The notes under the pieces: model-generated
The model's input: only the letters and a program-made list of their open reading frames with translations
What the model was told of the DNA's origin: nothing
The model's database searches: none
Source of the DNA: Phyllobacterium chamaecytisi
Lineage (GTDB): Bacteria > Pseudomonadota > Alphaproteobacteria > Rhizobiales > Rhizobiaceae
Reading direction: 5' to 3'
NCBI RefSeq assembly: GCF_020164455.1
Contig: NZ_JAIQWW010000027.1
Location: 1 to 61,242, forward strand
DNA: 61,242 nt
Translations under genes and position numbers: made by a program
Shown: one piece after another, positions 1 to 10,004 of the stretch
How the letters are laid out: each line of letters starts with the position of its first letter
Position numbering within the stretch: position 1 is the first letter of the stretch

Positions 1-9
1 TGGCTGCGA

Positions 10-195
10 TTAAGCGCGCCGACTCTTTTCAGCTTCATCAAGCCGCCTGAGCTGATCAAGAAGGCTTTCAGGAACCGCCTCCTCGATCTTGTATATGCCG
101 GCAGCACGTATCGCCGATCTGTAGGACGATTGGGATATCTGTCGTCGCAAGATCCTTGAAAGTTCTTTTTCGTTGGGCCGGTTAATGCCGTCCAT
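10..195 (-). CDS. small NepR-like protein (putative anti-sigma factor)
   Basis: This 61-residue basic/acidic protein has no membrane segment. Its C-terminal half (about residues 38-55, VPESLLDQLRRLDEAE) resembles the conserved end of NepR anti-sigma factors, where a VP-x(3)-LLxLLxxLD-like helix follows a tyrosine-containing helix. In alphaproteobacteria NepR holds the general stress sigma factor EcfG until PhyR-P binds NepR. The expected neighbours, phyR and ecfG, would lie left of the window, so context cannot confirm this. The N-terminal FDLGXL-like part of typical NepR is not obvious. It could be another short helical protein, and the assignment is tentative. Confidence 0.4.
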   Translation of the reverse strand: MDGINRPNEKELSRILRRQISQSSYRSAIRAAGIYKIEEAVPESLLDQLRRLDEAEKSRRA

Positions 196-370
196 CGTTG
201 CTTAAACTCCAACTTTCCTTCGTAGACTAAACCCATTCACTACGAACAAGGTTCCCTTTTCGGGCCTTGAGCCGTCTAAAGCAATGTGTCGCTGCGACGC
301 AGTCTTTAGTCTTATACAGTTTTCCAATCCGCACAGCCGCTGAAAGAAGAAACGAGGAAAAGTAGCGCTT

Positions 371-1369
371 TCAGCGTCTGGTATTGCGATGCTGAAGAGA
401 TTTTTCCCACCGAAGCGCAGATTCGACGATTTTGTCGAGATCATCGAGCTTGGGTTCCCAGCCAAGATTGGCCCGGGCCTTGCTGCTATCGGCGACAATG
501 GAAGCCGCGTCGCCGGGCCGGCGACCGGTCAGACGTGCGTCAATGGGCGAACCATGCACGCGCTCCACGCTTTCGATTACTTCCTTCACCGAATACCCGC
601 GACCGTATCCGCAATTGGCGACCATACTGCTGCCACCTTCCCGCAACCGCTCGAGAGCCAGACGATGCGCCGCAACGAGGTCGCTGACGTGGATGTAATC
701 GCGGACGCATGTACCGTCTGGCGTTGGAAAATCATGACCGAAGATTTCCATATAACGCCTCTTTCCAAGGGCTGTCTCGCACGCAACCTTGATCAGGTGC
801 GTTGCGCCTTTGGTCGATTGGCCGGTCCGCCCCTTTGGATCGGCGCCAGCAACGTTGAAATAACGTAGCGCGGTATAATGAAAATCGTGCGCGGCCGCAG
901 TGTCGCGGAGCATCCATTCGGACATTAGCTTCGACACACCATAAGGGGATTGCGGCTGAGTCGGAACATCCTCGGTGACCGGAGTCATCCCGCCATCGCC
1001 ATAGACCGCTGCTGTCGACGAAAAGATGAAATTCTTCACGTCGGATTTTACGACTGATTCGATCAGTGACCGAGTTTTTGATGTATTGTTCTCATAATAG
1101 GCAAGTGGATCGCGAACCGAATCCGGGACAACGACGGAACCCGCAAAATGAATGACCGCATCGACGTAGTTGCGTTCGATCGTCTCACGGACCAGGCTTT
1201 GGTCGCCAATATCACCAACAACGAGCTTTGCCTCGCTAGGTATCGCCCAATCGAATCCTGTGGAGAGCCGATCAAGAACGACCACAGACTCACCAGCATC
1301 CAGCAACTCCCAGACCATATGGCTGCCGATATATCCGGCGCCTCCGGTCACCAACACTGTCATAGCCAA
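371..1369 (-). CDS. galE: UDP-glucose 4-epimerase
   Basis: This extended short-chain dehydrogenase interconverts UDP-glucose and UDP-galactose with tightly bound NAD, supplying galactose for lipopolysaccharide and exopolysaccharide. The N-terminus carries the Rossmann glycine motif TGGAGYIGSH (about residues 8-17). The catalytic tyrosine and lysine lie in SPYGVSKLMSEW, and the length (332 aa) is normal for GalE/ExoB. In rhizobia the same enzyme is called ExoB when linked to exo genes; no exo genes are visible here, so galE is the safer name. The start MAMTVLVTGG sits directly before the nucleotide-binding strand. It stands alone, divergent from the allantoicase gene. Confidence 0.93.
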   Translation of the reverse strand: MAMTVLVTGGAGYIGSHMVWELLDAGESVVVLDRLSTGFDWAIPSEAKLVVGDIGDQSLVRETIERNYVDAVIHFAGSVVVPDSVRDPLAYYENNTSKTRSLIESVVKSDVKNFIFSSTAAVYGDGGMTPVTEDVPTQPQSPYGVSKLMSEWMLRDTAAAHDFHYTALRYFNVAGADPKGRTGQSTKGATHLIKVACETALGKRRYMEIFGHDFPTPDGTCVRDYIHVSDLVAAHRLALERLREGGSSMVANCGYGRGYSVKEVIESVERVHGSPIDARLTGRRPGDAASIVADSSKARANLGWEPKLDDLDKIVESALRWEKSLQHRNTRR

Positions 1370-1486
1370 AGCCCCTTAATCTCCATTTATGCCGCCTTGC
1401 GCTCATCTTGCCGCATTTAAGCAGGTGTGCAAAGCTCGTTACTCACGTAATCGAGATACAGTAGCTTTTTAGGACGAATTGCGGCA

Positions 1487-2497
1487 ATGGTGTCTTCCCA
1501 CGAAATACTGCCCGGGTTTGCAACGAACCGTATAAATCTTGCCTCAGCCGGGCTAGGTGCCCAAGCCATTTTTGCCACTGACTATTTTTTCGCTCCAGTA
1601 GAGCGGATGCTTTTCGATGCACCGGCTGTGTTCATTCCGGACAAATACGATGATCACGGCAAATGGATGGATGGTTGGGAGTCCCGCCGCAAGCGGGGCC
1701 CCGGCCATGATTTTGCTGTCATCAAGCTGGCGGCTCCCGGGATCATCTATGGTTTCGACGTCGATACCAGCCATTTTACCGGAAATTATCCGCCCGCTTG
1801 TTCAATCGAAGCCTGCATATCCGAGACTGAGCCGACCGACGCTACCGCATGGTTCGAACTCTTGCCGCAAAGCCCACTCGGACCATCGAGCAACCATTTT
1901 TTTGTGTGCGCTGACAAGGGTGTCTGGACACATCTTCGTCTGCTTATCTACCCAGATGGCGGCATTGCGCGCCTTCGGGTTTATGGCGAGCCATGGCGTG
2001 ACTGGTCGCAAATTCCCGTCAATGAGGAAATAGACCTTGCCTCCGCTTTAAATGGCGGACGTGTCGTTGCATATTCCGATGCGCACTATGGCGCATTACA
2101 TCGGCTTTTGTCTCCAGGCCGCGGCATCAACATGGGCGACGGATGGGAAACTCGCCGACGCCGCGAGCCTGGTAATGATTGGATCATCGTTCAACTCGGT
2201 CATCCCGGTCAGATAAGCCGCGTTGTTGTCGACACAGCGCATTATAAGGGGAATTATCCAGATCGCTGCTCTATCCATGGAGCCGATCTCGGACCGGTAT
2301 CCGGCGGGCTTTCCCAGTCGATTGTCACATCCTCAATGTTCTGGCAGGAAATCTTGCCTGAGAAGAAACTTTCCATGGATGCCGTTCATGACTTCAGCTC
2401 GAACGATCTTGTATCAGCAAGCCGTGTCAGCCACGTACGTCTCAATATATTCCCTGATGGCGGTGTCAGTCGTTTACGTGTTTTCGGCACTATTTGA
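1487..2497 (+). CDS. alc: allantoicase
   Basis: Allantoicase hydrolyses allantoate to ureidoglycolate and urea in purine/ureide catabolism. The 336-residue protein is built of two related halves. The first has KWMDGWESRRKRGPGHD followed by TSHFTGNYP, and the second has MGDGWETRRRREPGNDW followed by TAHYKGNYP. This internal duplication is the signature of the allantoicase fold. Each half also ends in a repeated LRLLIYPDGGIARLRV-like stretch. No allantoinase, urease or ureidoglycolate lyase gene is nearby, so the gene is isolated from the rest of its pathway in this window. An AGGA lies 14 bases before the ATG, further than ideal. Confidence 0.9.
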   Translation: MVSSHEILPGFATNRINLASAGLGAQAIFATDYFFAPVERMLFDAPAVFIPDKYDDHGKWMDGWESRRKRGPGHDFAVIKLAAPGIIYGFDVDTSHFTGNYPPACSIEACISETEPTDATAWFELLPQSPLGPSSNHFFVCADKGVWTHLRLLIYPDGGIARLRVYGEPWRDWSQIPVNEEIDLASALNGGRVVAYSDAHYGALHRLLSPGRGINMGDGWETRRRREPGNDWIIVQLGHPGQISRVVVDTAHYKGNYPDRCSIHGADLGPVSGGLSQSIVTSSMFWQEILPEKKLSMDAVHDFSSNDLVSASRVSHVRLNIFPDGGVSRLRVFGTI

Positions 2498-2623
2498 CCG
2501 TTTGCCTGCGCATTATACAATTAGTGAAGAGAGTTTCGCTTTAACCGTGGCAAATTGCCCATAATCTCGTCATGGATTTTGGCTGGCAAAAACGCTAGTA
2601 AGTTCATGATACAGGAGCAATTC

Positions 2624-3901
2624 ATGGACTATCGTCGGTTTTTCGAAGACGCGATTGACCAGTTGCACGCTGAAAAGCGCTACCGGGTCTTTGCTAATCT
2701 GGAACGGATCGTTGGGAAATTTCCGCGTGCGCTTTGGCGTGACGCCGGCAATATTCGGGAAATTACGGTCTGGTGCTCCAATGATTATCTCGGCATGGGG
2801 CAGCATCCAGACGTCATCAAGGCAATGCATGATGCGTCGAGCCGCATGGGCTCTGGTGCAGGCGGCACGCGCAACATTTCCGGCAATAACCACCCACTGG
2901 TCGAACTTGAAATAGAGCTGGCTGATCTCCACCAAAAGGAGGCGGGTCTGGTTTTCACCTCCGGTTTCGTCTCCAATGAAGCCTCGATTTCGACCATTGC
3001 ACGGCTTTTGCCAAATTGCCTCATTTTTTCCGACGAGCTGAACCACGCCTCGATGATCGAGGGTGTGCGCCGTTCAGGTGCAGAAAAGAAGATTTTTCGC
3101 CACAATGATCTCGCCCACCTCGAAGAGCTGTTGAAGGCCGCAGGCCAGGAACGCGCGAAGCTGATTGTGTTCGAATCGGTCTATTCGATGGATGGGGATA
3201 TTGCTCCTATCGCTGCCATTGCCGACCTGGCAGACGAATATAACGCCATGACCTACATCGACGAGGTTCATGCGGTCGGCATGTATGGCAATCGGGGCGG
3301 AGGCATCACCGATCGCGAAGGTTTGTCACACCGTATTGATATTATCGAAGGTACGCTGGCCAAGGCTTTCGGCACGTTGGGCGGTTATATCGCCGGTTCC
3401 AAAAGCGTGATCGACGCCGTACGCTCCTACGCGCCTGGTTTCATCTTCACGACAGCACTTCCCCCGGTTATCGCAGCCGCAGCGACGCAATCTATCCGGC
3501 ACCTCAAAGTATCTCAGGAAGAGCGGCGAAGGCATCAATGTCAGGCACAACTTACCAAAGATGTGCTGGCGCAGGCCAATCTTCCGGTTATGAAATCTGA
3601 GACACACATCATCCCAATCCATGTCGGCGATCCTGAATTGTGTAAGAAGGCCAGCGACCGGCTACTCGACCTGCATGGCATTTACATCCAGCCGATCAAC
3701 TATCCGACTGTACCACGCGGCACCGAGCGCTTGCGTATCACGCCGACGCCGTTCCACTCGAATGAACTCGTCGTTGAGTTGAAGGATGCACTGGTTGAGG
3801 TCTGGACGGCGCTAGGCATTCCTTTCTCAAAGGAGAGCGCACCATCTATCGAGACCAGTGACCGCGTGGTAACGCTCGCTATTTCCAAGGCCGGCGGTTA
3901 A
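2624..3901 (+). CDS. hemA: 5-aminolevulinate synthase (ALAS)
   Basis: This pyridoxal-phosphate enzyme condenses glycine and succinyl-CoA to 5-aminolevulinate, the first step of haem and tetrapyrrole synthesis by the C4 (Shemin) route used by alphaproteobacteria. Visible motifs are [23 protein letters not shown] (substrate loop), [13 protein letters not shown] (cofactor Asp) and the PLP-lysine region [14 protein letters not shown]. The start [14 protein letters not shown] was chosen because AGGAG lies seven bases upstream and family members begin this way; 23 further in-frame codons upstream are unlikely to be translated. The product is 425 aa, normal for the family. It ends eight bases from the convergent aminotransferase. 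Confidence 0.95.
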   Translation: MDYRRFFEDAIDQLHAEKRYRVFANLERIVGKFPRALWRDAGNIREITVWCSNDYLGMGQHPDVIKAMHDASSRMGSGAGGTRNISGNNHPLVELEIELADLHQKEAGLVFTSGFVSNEASISTIARLLPNCLIFSDELNHASMIEGVRRSGAEKKIFRHNDLAHLEELLKAAGQERAKLIVFESVYSMDGDIAPIAAIADLADEYNAMTYIDEVHAVGMYGNRGGGITDREGLSHRIDIIEGTLAKAFGTLGGYIAGSKSVIDAVRSYAPGFIFTTALPPVIAAAATQSIRHLKVSQEERRRHQCQAQLTKDVLAQANLPVMKSETHIIPIHVGDPELCKKASDRLLDLHGIYIQPINYPTVPRGTERLRITPTPFHSNELVVELKDALVEVWTALGIPFSKESAPSIETSDRVVTLAISKAGG

Positions 3902-3909
3902 CGCCAGCT

Positions 3910-5076
3910 TCAGCGTTTAGAGATCCATTCCGCAAGACGGGCAGCTGCCTCTTCTACCTGATCGATCCGCCTGGCAAAGCATAGGCGAAGATAGGCTGCT
4001 CCTCCGTTGCCAAATGCGGTTCCCGGCGCAAGCCCAACTTTTGCCTGGTCGACGATATCGAAGGCCGCGCGGTAGGAATCGGTAATTCCGTCAATGCCGA
4101 ACAGCAGATAGAATGCCCCAGCCGGCGGCGCCAAGCGCACCCTGCCCGTTGCCGCAAGCTTTGCACAAAGAATGTCCCGCGCCTGATGCGCCCGCTCCAC
4201 CTGCATGCGGATAAAATCATCGCCCTGTTCAAGCGCAACAACACCGCCGCGCTGCATAAATTGGGCAACGCCAGAGGTCGAATATTGAATGAGGTTTTCC
4301 ATCGTTTTGCCGAGCGAGGGATGTATCGTTAGCCAACCTATGCGCCAGCCGGTCATCGCCCAGTTTTTCGAAAAACTATTGACGAAAATAACGCGTTCAT
4401 CCGGGTCCATTACATCAAGGAAGGACGGGGCGCGACGGGCGCCATAGTAGAAATGTGCGTAGATTTCGTCCGCGATGATCCACAAGCCGTGATGACGGGC
4501 AATAGCCAGGATTTCCTTTAGCGTTTCGATGTCCGCCGTCCAGCCCGTTGGATTGGATGGCGTGTTTATGAACAGCGCCTTGGTCCGTGGAGTGATCGCA
4601 TCGCGGATCTTCTGGGCATCGAGCGTCCAGCCATTGCCTGTGAAATCCTGTGCAACGGGGACCGGCGTAGCACCAGCCACACCAGCAGCCGCGGCAAAGT
4701 TCGGCCACGCCGGCGAAAGATAGACAACTTCGTCTCCCGCACCTGCCGTCGCCTGGATGGCGAGCTGAATCGAATGCATGCCGGAGCCGGTGATATAAAA
4801 ATGCTCAGCAGGAAGCTCTGCGTTGAAATGCCGTTTGTAATAGTCGGAAAGGGCCAGGCGCAGTTCGGGAATACCAGCCTGCCACGTATAGAATGTCTCA
4901 CCATTGGCGAGACCATTACTGGCAGCGTTCCGGATAAAGTCGGGCGTTGGTAGGTCGCCCTCCCCGGCCCACAGCGGAATGACACCTTCTTGACGCCGGC
5001 CGTGATTCATTACGGCAACGATGCCGCTCTCTGGCGCAACCGCTGCCTCATGACGCAAATACTCGAAAAGACCCAT
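3910..5076 (-). CDS. PLP-dependent aminotransferase, class I/II (AspC/AATase-like)
   Basis: This fold-type I aminotransferase has 388 aa. The N-terminal region has the substrate-pocket stretch PLWAGEGDLPTPDF, and the cofactor-binding motifs include FINTPSNPTGW and IIADEIYAHFYY. The Schiff-base lysine lies in VNSFSKNWAMTGWRIGW, and the C-terminal arginine is in LRLCFARR. Substrate cannot be told from sequence; relatives are annotated as aspartate, aromatic or generic amino acid aminotransferases. It converges on hemA and is followed upstream by mscL on the same strand with a gap of about 110 bases. No pathway partner is adjacent. Confidence 0.88.
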   Translation of the reverse strand: MGLFEYLRHEAAVAPESGIVAVMNHGRRQEGVIPLWAGEGDLPTPDFIRNAASNGLANGETFYTWQAGIPELRLALSDYYKRHFNAELPAEHFYITGSGMHSIQLAIQATAGAGDEVVYLSPAWPNFAAAAGVAGATPVPVAQDFTGNGWTLDAQKIRDAITPRTKALFINTPSNPTGWTADIETLKEILAIARHHGLWIIADEIYAHFYYGARRAPSFLDVMDPDERVIFVNSFSKNWAMTGWRIGWLTIHPSLGKTMENLIQYSTSGVAQFMQRGGVVALEQGDDFIRMQVERAHQARDILCAKLAATGRVRLAPPAGAFYLLFGIDGITDSYRAAFDIVDQAKVGLAPGTAFGNGGAAYLRLCFARRIDQVEEAAARLAEWISKR

Positions 5077-5188
5077 TCCGCTACTCCGCTAATATCGTGA
5101 AAGGCGTAACGTAATGGGGTGCTGTTGGCACGCGTATATTTGTGATGTTTCCATCACTTCGAGTGATGGCAGGCGACGTATCCTGGCG

Positions 5189-5605
5189 TTACGACTTCGA
5201 TCTGTCTTTGGCGAGGAGATCGCGGATCTCGGTAAGAATGAGGATTTCCTTCGCAGGCGCAGGATCGGCCGCAGCTTCCTTCTTCTTGAAAGTGTTCATG
5301 GCCTTGACCACCATGAAAAGAACCCAAGCTATGATCAGGAAGTTGATGAGGAGGGTGATGAAGTTGCCGTAAGCGATAGTGGCCCCCGCTTGCCGGGCAG
5401 CTGCCAACGTTGGAGCGGGTGCACCTGAAAGCTGGAGATAGAGGTTAGAAAAATCAATACCGCCGGTCATGAGACCAATAATCGGCATCATGAGATCAGC
5501 GACGATCGACTCGACCAGCCTGCCGAAAGCGCCACCGATGATCACGCCGATGGCGAGATCAACCATGTTTCCCTTCAAGGCAAATTCTTTGAATTCCTTC
5601 AGCAT
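5189..5605 (-). CDS. mscL: large-conductance mechanosensitive channel
   Basis: MscL is the inner-membrane pentameric channel that opens under extreme membrane tension and releases solutes during hypo-osmotic shock. The 138-residue sequence begins [20 protein letters not shown], has the hallmark pore helix [21 protein letters not shown], a periplasmic loop, a second membrane helix ([19 protein letters not shown]) and the cytoplasmic charged helix [10 protein letters not shown]. All positions expected for a working channel appear present. It diverges from the CrbS-like kinase across a 180-base region. Confidence 0.96.
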   Translation of the reverse strand: MLKEFKEFALKGNMVDLAIGVIIGGAFGRLVESIVADLMMPIIGLMTGGIDFSNLYLQLSGAPAPTLAAARQAGATIAYGNFITLLINFLIIAWVLFMVVKAMNTFKKKEAAADPAPAKEILILTEIRDLLAKDRSKS

Positions 5606-5784
5606 GATATACCACTCTCCAGTATTGTGTGTTATTGCAGGCGAAACTGTCCCTAGCGATGCTTGTGGTGCACCAAGAGACAGTAACAGAAGTTTTTAGA
5701 ATATTAAGAGAGTGTTTGCTCTTTCTAACAGTATTAGGGGTCGCCTCAGCACATTATGCTAGTTCCGGCTGACCCAAAGTTTAT

Positions 5785-8700
5785 TTGGATGGGAAGCGGC
5801 TAACGGAAGATGACGGAAGGTTTTGGCCCATGATGGCCTTGGCTGCATCACTGGTCGTAATAGTTTACTTTTCAATACAGTATTGGGTGATCAAGTCGGC
5901 TGATCAACAGACTGAAGCGAAGAGCAACAGCTCGCGCCCACTCCTTTATTCCTTGAGTCTGGCTGCGAGCGGCAGCTCCTGGATGTACTACGGATCCACC
6001 AGTTATGCCGCAAAGCACGGCATCGAGTTTGCAGGTCTTTATGTTGGCATCGTTCTTGTTTTCACCCTGGGCTTTCCGCTCCTGCGCAAGATCGTCCAGT
6101 TGGCAAAATCAGAAGGTATCAGATCGATATCGGACTTCATCGGCGCGCGGTACGGCAAAAGTTTTACTGTTGCTGCCCTGGTGACCGTCATTACCACCAT
6201 CGGCCTCATCCCCTATATTTCGCTGCAAATGACGGCGATTCACTATTTGATTGACGTTTTTAGCGGCGTTTTTGATCCCAATGACATTCTCGATGAGCAC
6301 AGGCTGCATCTATTCATAGTCGCAGTAGAGATCGGTATCGGTCTATTCACAGTCTTCTACTGCGCCCGCTCGCCGCATTTCAAGGAGAGATATGAGGGGC
6401 TCATCCATGCCTTGGCTGTTGACAGCGTCATCAAATTTACCGGCTTCGTACTGGTCGGAATCGCCGCAGTTACATTTTTATTTGGTTCACCGACTGAAAT
6501 TTTTACCCGGCTCATAGTGAAGCAACCCGACATACCTGCGCTTCAGCAAGGTATGTCAGCCGGCAATTTCTTCGGCCTGATATTGATCGGCGCGTCATCT
6601 GTCTTGTTGCTGCCCAACCAGTTCTATCTAACGATCGTCCAGAATCGGGGCGCTTCCGAACTCGGCATGGCTCGATGGTTTGTTCCATTGTTCCTGCTGA
6701 TTATCGGCATATTCGTATTACCTATCTCTGCAATCGGATCGATGGTCCTCCCGGCACAAGCATCAGCAGATTTTTACTTTCTTTCACTGCCCTTAGCCGC
6801 AGGACGGCACTGGCTTGCCATTGTAGCTTTTGCTGGGGGGATATCCGCCGCAACCACGATGATAATCGCTCCGTCGATTTTACTCTCGGTCATGATTTCG
6901 AATGATCTTATCCTGCCGGTACTACTTAGGCGGGCAAATATCAACTCGCCGGAGATTGCAAAGGATTTCACCAAGATTATCCCCAATTTGAGACGAGCAG
7001 CTCTTATAGGAATTCTCATCGCGGCATTTGCCTATCAGTTTGTTGTCTCTGTTCGTGTCGACTTCGCTGTCATGGCACTGATCTCGGCCATTGCCATGAT
7101 GCAGCTCCTACCACCACTACTTGGCGGGCTGTTCTGGCGCCGAGGCACGGCAAGGGGCGCGATTTGGGGGATGCTCGCAGGCTTCTGCGTCTGGGCCTAC
7201 ACAATGGTGCTGCCAACCATGCTCGACAGCGGATCATCAATTGTCGTGGACGGTCCGTTCGGCCTAGCCGCCCTCCGACCCCACGCCCTGTTCGGCCTAG
7301 AGGCCAGCAACTACATAAACTCCCTGTTCTGGAGCTTATCGGTCAACATCGCGCTCTTTATCGCCGGCTCGCTTTCCAGAAGCGCCACTCCGCTTGAACG
7401 CATCCAGGCTTCGATATTTATTGCGGACGCCGCCTTGTCGATGAATGCTGTCGGAAGTCTCCAGCCGAGTGTGACCGTTGATCAGCTCAAAATGACAATA
7501 TCGAAATATATTGGCAACGAACAAACCGACCTCGCTTTCAAATCCTTTCATAAGCAGGAAAATATCGCACTCGAGGGTAGTGATGCAGCAGATTTCAAGA
7601 CTGTACACTTCGCTGAGCAGTTGCTATCGGGCATTGTCGGCTCACCTTCGGCGCGTATGATCCTTTCCTTGGCTATGGGCCCCACCGGCCCAGCCCAGCG
7701 TCGTGCTCAGATCTTGCTTGATCACGCTACCGACGCGCTAGCGCAGAACCGCCACCTTTTGCAGACAGCGCTAGACCAGATGGATCAGGGCATCAGCGTC
7801 TTCGACCGACAGTATCGGCTTAGTTGCTGGAATACGCAGTTCCGCCTCATCCTCGATCTTCCAAAAGAGCTGCAACGGATGGGCACTCCCCTTAACCGCA
7901 TACTCTCGTATCTATACGAGCGTGACGATCTCGCGGACTTTACGAATAAGACCTTCACCGAACAGTTTACCGACATTTCAGCTCCCTGGCGCATCAAGCT
8001 TAAAGGAACCGGCCAGACGATCGAGATCCGCTCCAACTCGATACCAGATGGCGGCTTGGTGACAACGTTCACCGATGTGACAAATGCAGTTAACGCCGAT
8101 AATCTGTTGCGCCAGACCAATGAGTCACTGGAGTTGCGTGTACGCGATCGTACGGCAGAGCTCACGCTGGCAAATCAACAACTAGGAAAGGCTCAACGAC
8201 GAGCCGAAGAAGCCAATCTCGGTAAAACACGGTTCCTTGCCGATGCTGGACATGACATTCTCCAACCACTGAATGCTGCCCGCCTCTACTCCTCTTCCTT
8301 GATGGAGCAGCTTGGAAATTCGCGCGAAAAGGAGCTTGCCAGCAACGTTGATTCGTCGCTTGAAGCGGTCGAGTCCATCATCAGCGCACTCCTCGACATT
8401 TCAAGATTGGATACGGGTGCGTTAAAGCCCGTCATTTCTGTCTTTCGTCTCGATGCGTTATTGCAACAAATTGCGCGGGATTTTGCACCCACGGCTCGAG
8501 AAAAAGGCCTGGATCTGCGGATAGTTGCCAGTTCGGCAGTCATTGCGACGGACCGCAACCTTTTGAGGAGGCTCATTCAAAACCTGGTGTCGAACGCCAT
8601 CAAATATTGCCGGTCAGGAAAGATTTTGGTTGGAGTGCGACGGCGTGGCAAATCCATAGAGTTGCAAATTCTCGACACTGGTATTGGTATCCCCACCGGC

Positions 8701-9321
8701 AAGCTTGACCATATATTCCGCGAGTTTTCGAGGTTGCCGGAAGGGATGAAAGAATCCGATGGCCTCGGTCTTGGGCTTTCCATTGTCGAGCGCATCGCAA
8801 AGATCCTTGACCTGTCGATCATTGTCACATCGAGAGTCGGCAAAGGATCGGTTTTTTCAGTTACTATGGTAGCCTCAAACGTGCCGGTTCTACCCACGAT
8901 CGAAGCAACGCAGACGGTTAAACCTTTTAGTGTCTTGACCGGGCTTAAAGTCCTGTGCGTCGACGACAATGAGCGATCGCTTGCCGGCATGCAGGAACTC
9001 CTGACGACTTGGGGCTGCCAGGTCTTGCCCTTCAAAAGCGGAAAGACTTTGCTAGCCTATTGCGTCGAAAACCCTGTAGCAATCCCAGCCGTTATTTTGG
9101 CGGATTATAATCTGGACGAAGAAAACGGACTCGACGTCATTCAAAATATCCGCGAGCACTTGCAGCGACATCTCAAAGCAGCATTGATCACTGCTGACCG
9201 CTCGAATCACGTGCGGGAACGCGCGTTGCTAGAGGATATTTCGATTATCAATAAACCCGTGCGCCCTGCTATTCTGCGCGCACTGCTCTCGCATTTCAGT
9301 CAGGCAATTGCAGCGGAATAA
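5785..9321 (+). CDS. CrbS-like SLC5 transporter-hybrid sensor histidine kinase
   Basis: This very large (1178 aa) inner-membrane protein fuses a sodium:solute symporter domain (about 13 hydrophobic segments, residues 15-515) to a cytosolic kinase. After the transporter come a STAC-like linker (about 540-640), a PAS domain (about 650-760) and a dimerisation/phosphoacceptor helix with GHDILQPLNAARLYSSSL (His near 820). An ATPase domain follows (N box QNLVSNAIKY, G box DTGIGIP, GLGLGLSIV), then a C-terminal receiver with the phosphoacceptor Asp in ADYNLDEENGLD. This architecture is that of CrbS, which with CrbR controls acetyl-CoA synthetase and acetate use in other proteobacteria. The first codon is TTG; an ATG at 5830 with GGAAGG nine bases upstream is an equally good start. 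Confidence 0.85.
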   Translation: MDGKRLTEDDGRFWPMMALAASLVVIVYFSIQYWVIKSADQQTEAKSNSSRPLLYSLSLAASGSSWMYYGSTSYAAKHGIEFAGLYVGIVLVFTLGFPLLRKIVQLAKSEGIRSISDFIGARYGKSFTVAALVTVITTIGLIPYISLQMTAIHYLIDVFSGVFDPNDILDEHRLHLFIVAVEIGIGLFTVFYCARSPHFKERYEGLIHALAVDSVIKFTGFVLVGIAAVTFLFGSPTEIFTRLIVKQPDIPALQQGMSAGNFFGLILIGASSVLLLPNQFYLTIVQNRGASELGMARWFVPLFLLIIGIFVLPISAIGSMVLPAQASADFYFLSLPLAAGRHWLAIVAFAGGISAATTMIIAPSILLSVMISNDLILPVLLRRANINSPEIAKDFTKIIPNLRRAALIGILIAAFAYQFVVSVRVDFAVMALISAIAMMQLLPPLLGGLFWRRGTARGAIWGMLAGFCVWAYTMVLPTMLDSGSSIVVDGPFGLAALRPHALFGLEASNYINSLFWSLSVNIALFIAGSLSRSATPLERIQASIFIADAALSMNAVGSLQPSVTVDQLKMTISKYIGNEQTDLAFKSFHKQENIALEGSDAADFKTVHFAEQLLSGIVGSPSARMILSLAMGPTGPAQRRAQILLDHATDALAQNRHLLQTALDQMDQGISVFDRQYRLSCWNTQFRLILDLPKELQRMGTPLNRILSYLYERDDLADFTNKTFTEQFTDISAPWRIKLKGTGQTIEIRSNSIPDGGLVTTFTDVTNAVNADNLLRQTNESLELRVRDRTAELTLANQQLGKAQRRAEEANLGKTRFLADAGHDILQPLNAARLYSSSLMEQLGNSREKELASNVDSSLEAVESIISALLDISRLDTGALKPVISVFRLDALLQQIARDFAPTAREKGLDLRIVASSAVIATDRNLLRRLIQNLVSNAIKYCRSGKILVGVRRRGKSIELQILDTGIGIPTGKLDHIFREFSRLPEGMKESDGLGLGLSIVERIAKILDLSIIVTSRVGKGSVFSVTMVASNVPVLPTIEATQTVKPFSVLTGLKVLCVDDNERSLAGMQELLTTWGCQVLPFKSGKTLLAYCVENPVAIPAVILADYNLDEENGLDVIQNIREHLQRHLKAALITADRSNHVRERALLEDISIINKPVRPAILRALLSHFSQAIAAE

Positions 9322-9332
9322 TCCACGGCAAA

Positions 9333-10004
9333 TTAGTGAAGTCCGGTCGTCGGCGCTTCAACTGGAAGCACCTCCTCTTTGAAACGCGCCAACCGGATAA
9401 CGGCCTGAGTCCGACTTTCGACGCCAAGTTTATAAAGCACGGCGGACACATGCGCCTTGATAGTCGCCTCCGAGACGTTAAGTTCATGCGCAATCTGCTT
9501 GTTCAACATACCATCGGCCATCATCGCGAGCACCCGACCTTGCTGCGGCGTCAGCTTTCGCATGCACAATATAAGTTCAACGATTTCTGGGTCGAGTTCC
9601 CCAACTTCGTCGCCCACCAACGGCGACCAGATTTGTCCGTCAAGTATAGTTTTTACAGCTTCGTTGATGGTTTCGGGGCTGGACGATTTGGAAATGAAGC
9701 CTGCAGCACCGAGTGCCAGAGCAGCACGAATTGTGACCGCGTCGTCGGTAGCAGAAACAATTGCCACCGGAACCATTGGTTGCAGCACGCGCAAGCTGAT
9801 AAGGCCAGTTAGCCCACCAATGCCGTTCAACGACAGATCTAGAAGTACCAGATCGATGTCTGAAGATCCTTGGATGTATGCCTTCGCACTTTCCAAATCG
9901 CCTTTTTCGACGATCTCGACATCATTAGTTTTTGACGTCAGCGCGAGCTTTAGGGCGCCACGGAATAGAGGATGATCGTCGACGATGACAAATGTATATT
10001 TCAT
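9333..10004 (-). CDS. LuxR/NarL-family response regulator (CrbR-like)
   Basis: This 223-residue regulator has an N-terminal receiver (DD pair in IVDDHPLFRG, phosphorylatable Asp in LVLLDLSLNG, conserved Lys in FISKSS). Its C-terminal LuxR-type helix-turn-helix contains LTPQQGRVLAMMADGMLNKQIAHELNVSEATIKAHV, split over the scaffold and recognition helices. The gene converges on the SLC5-kinase gene with only 11 bases between the stops, and SLC5-kinases of this type normally work with a LuxR-type partner, so it is the likely cognate regulator. In characterised CrbSR systems the target is acs; no acs gene is in this window. An AAGGA precedes the ATG. Confidence 0.85.
   Translation of the reverse strand: MKYTFVIVDDHPLFRGALKLALTSKTNDVEIVEKGDLESAKAYIQGSSDIDLVLLDLSLNGIGGLTGLISLRVLQPMVPVAIVSATDDAVTIRAALALGAAGFISKSSSPETINEAVKTILDGQIWSPLVGDEVGELDPEIVELILCMRKLTPQQGRVLAMMADGMLNKQIAHELNVSEATIKAHVSAVLYKLGVESRTQAVIRLARFKEEVLPVEAPTTGLH

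Noticed and set aside
202..498. 98-codon minus-strand frame between the NepR-like gene and galE
   Set aside because: Overlaps galE in another frame, has no domain and no ribosome binding site.
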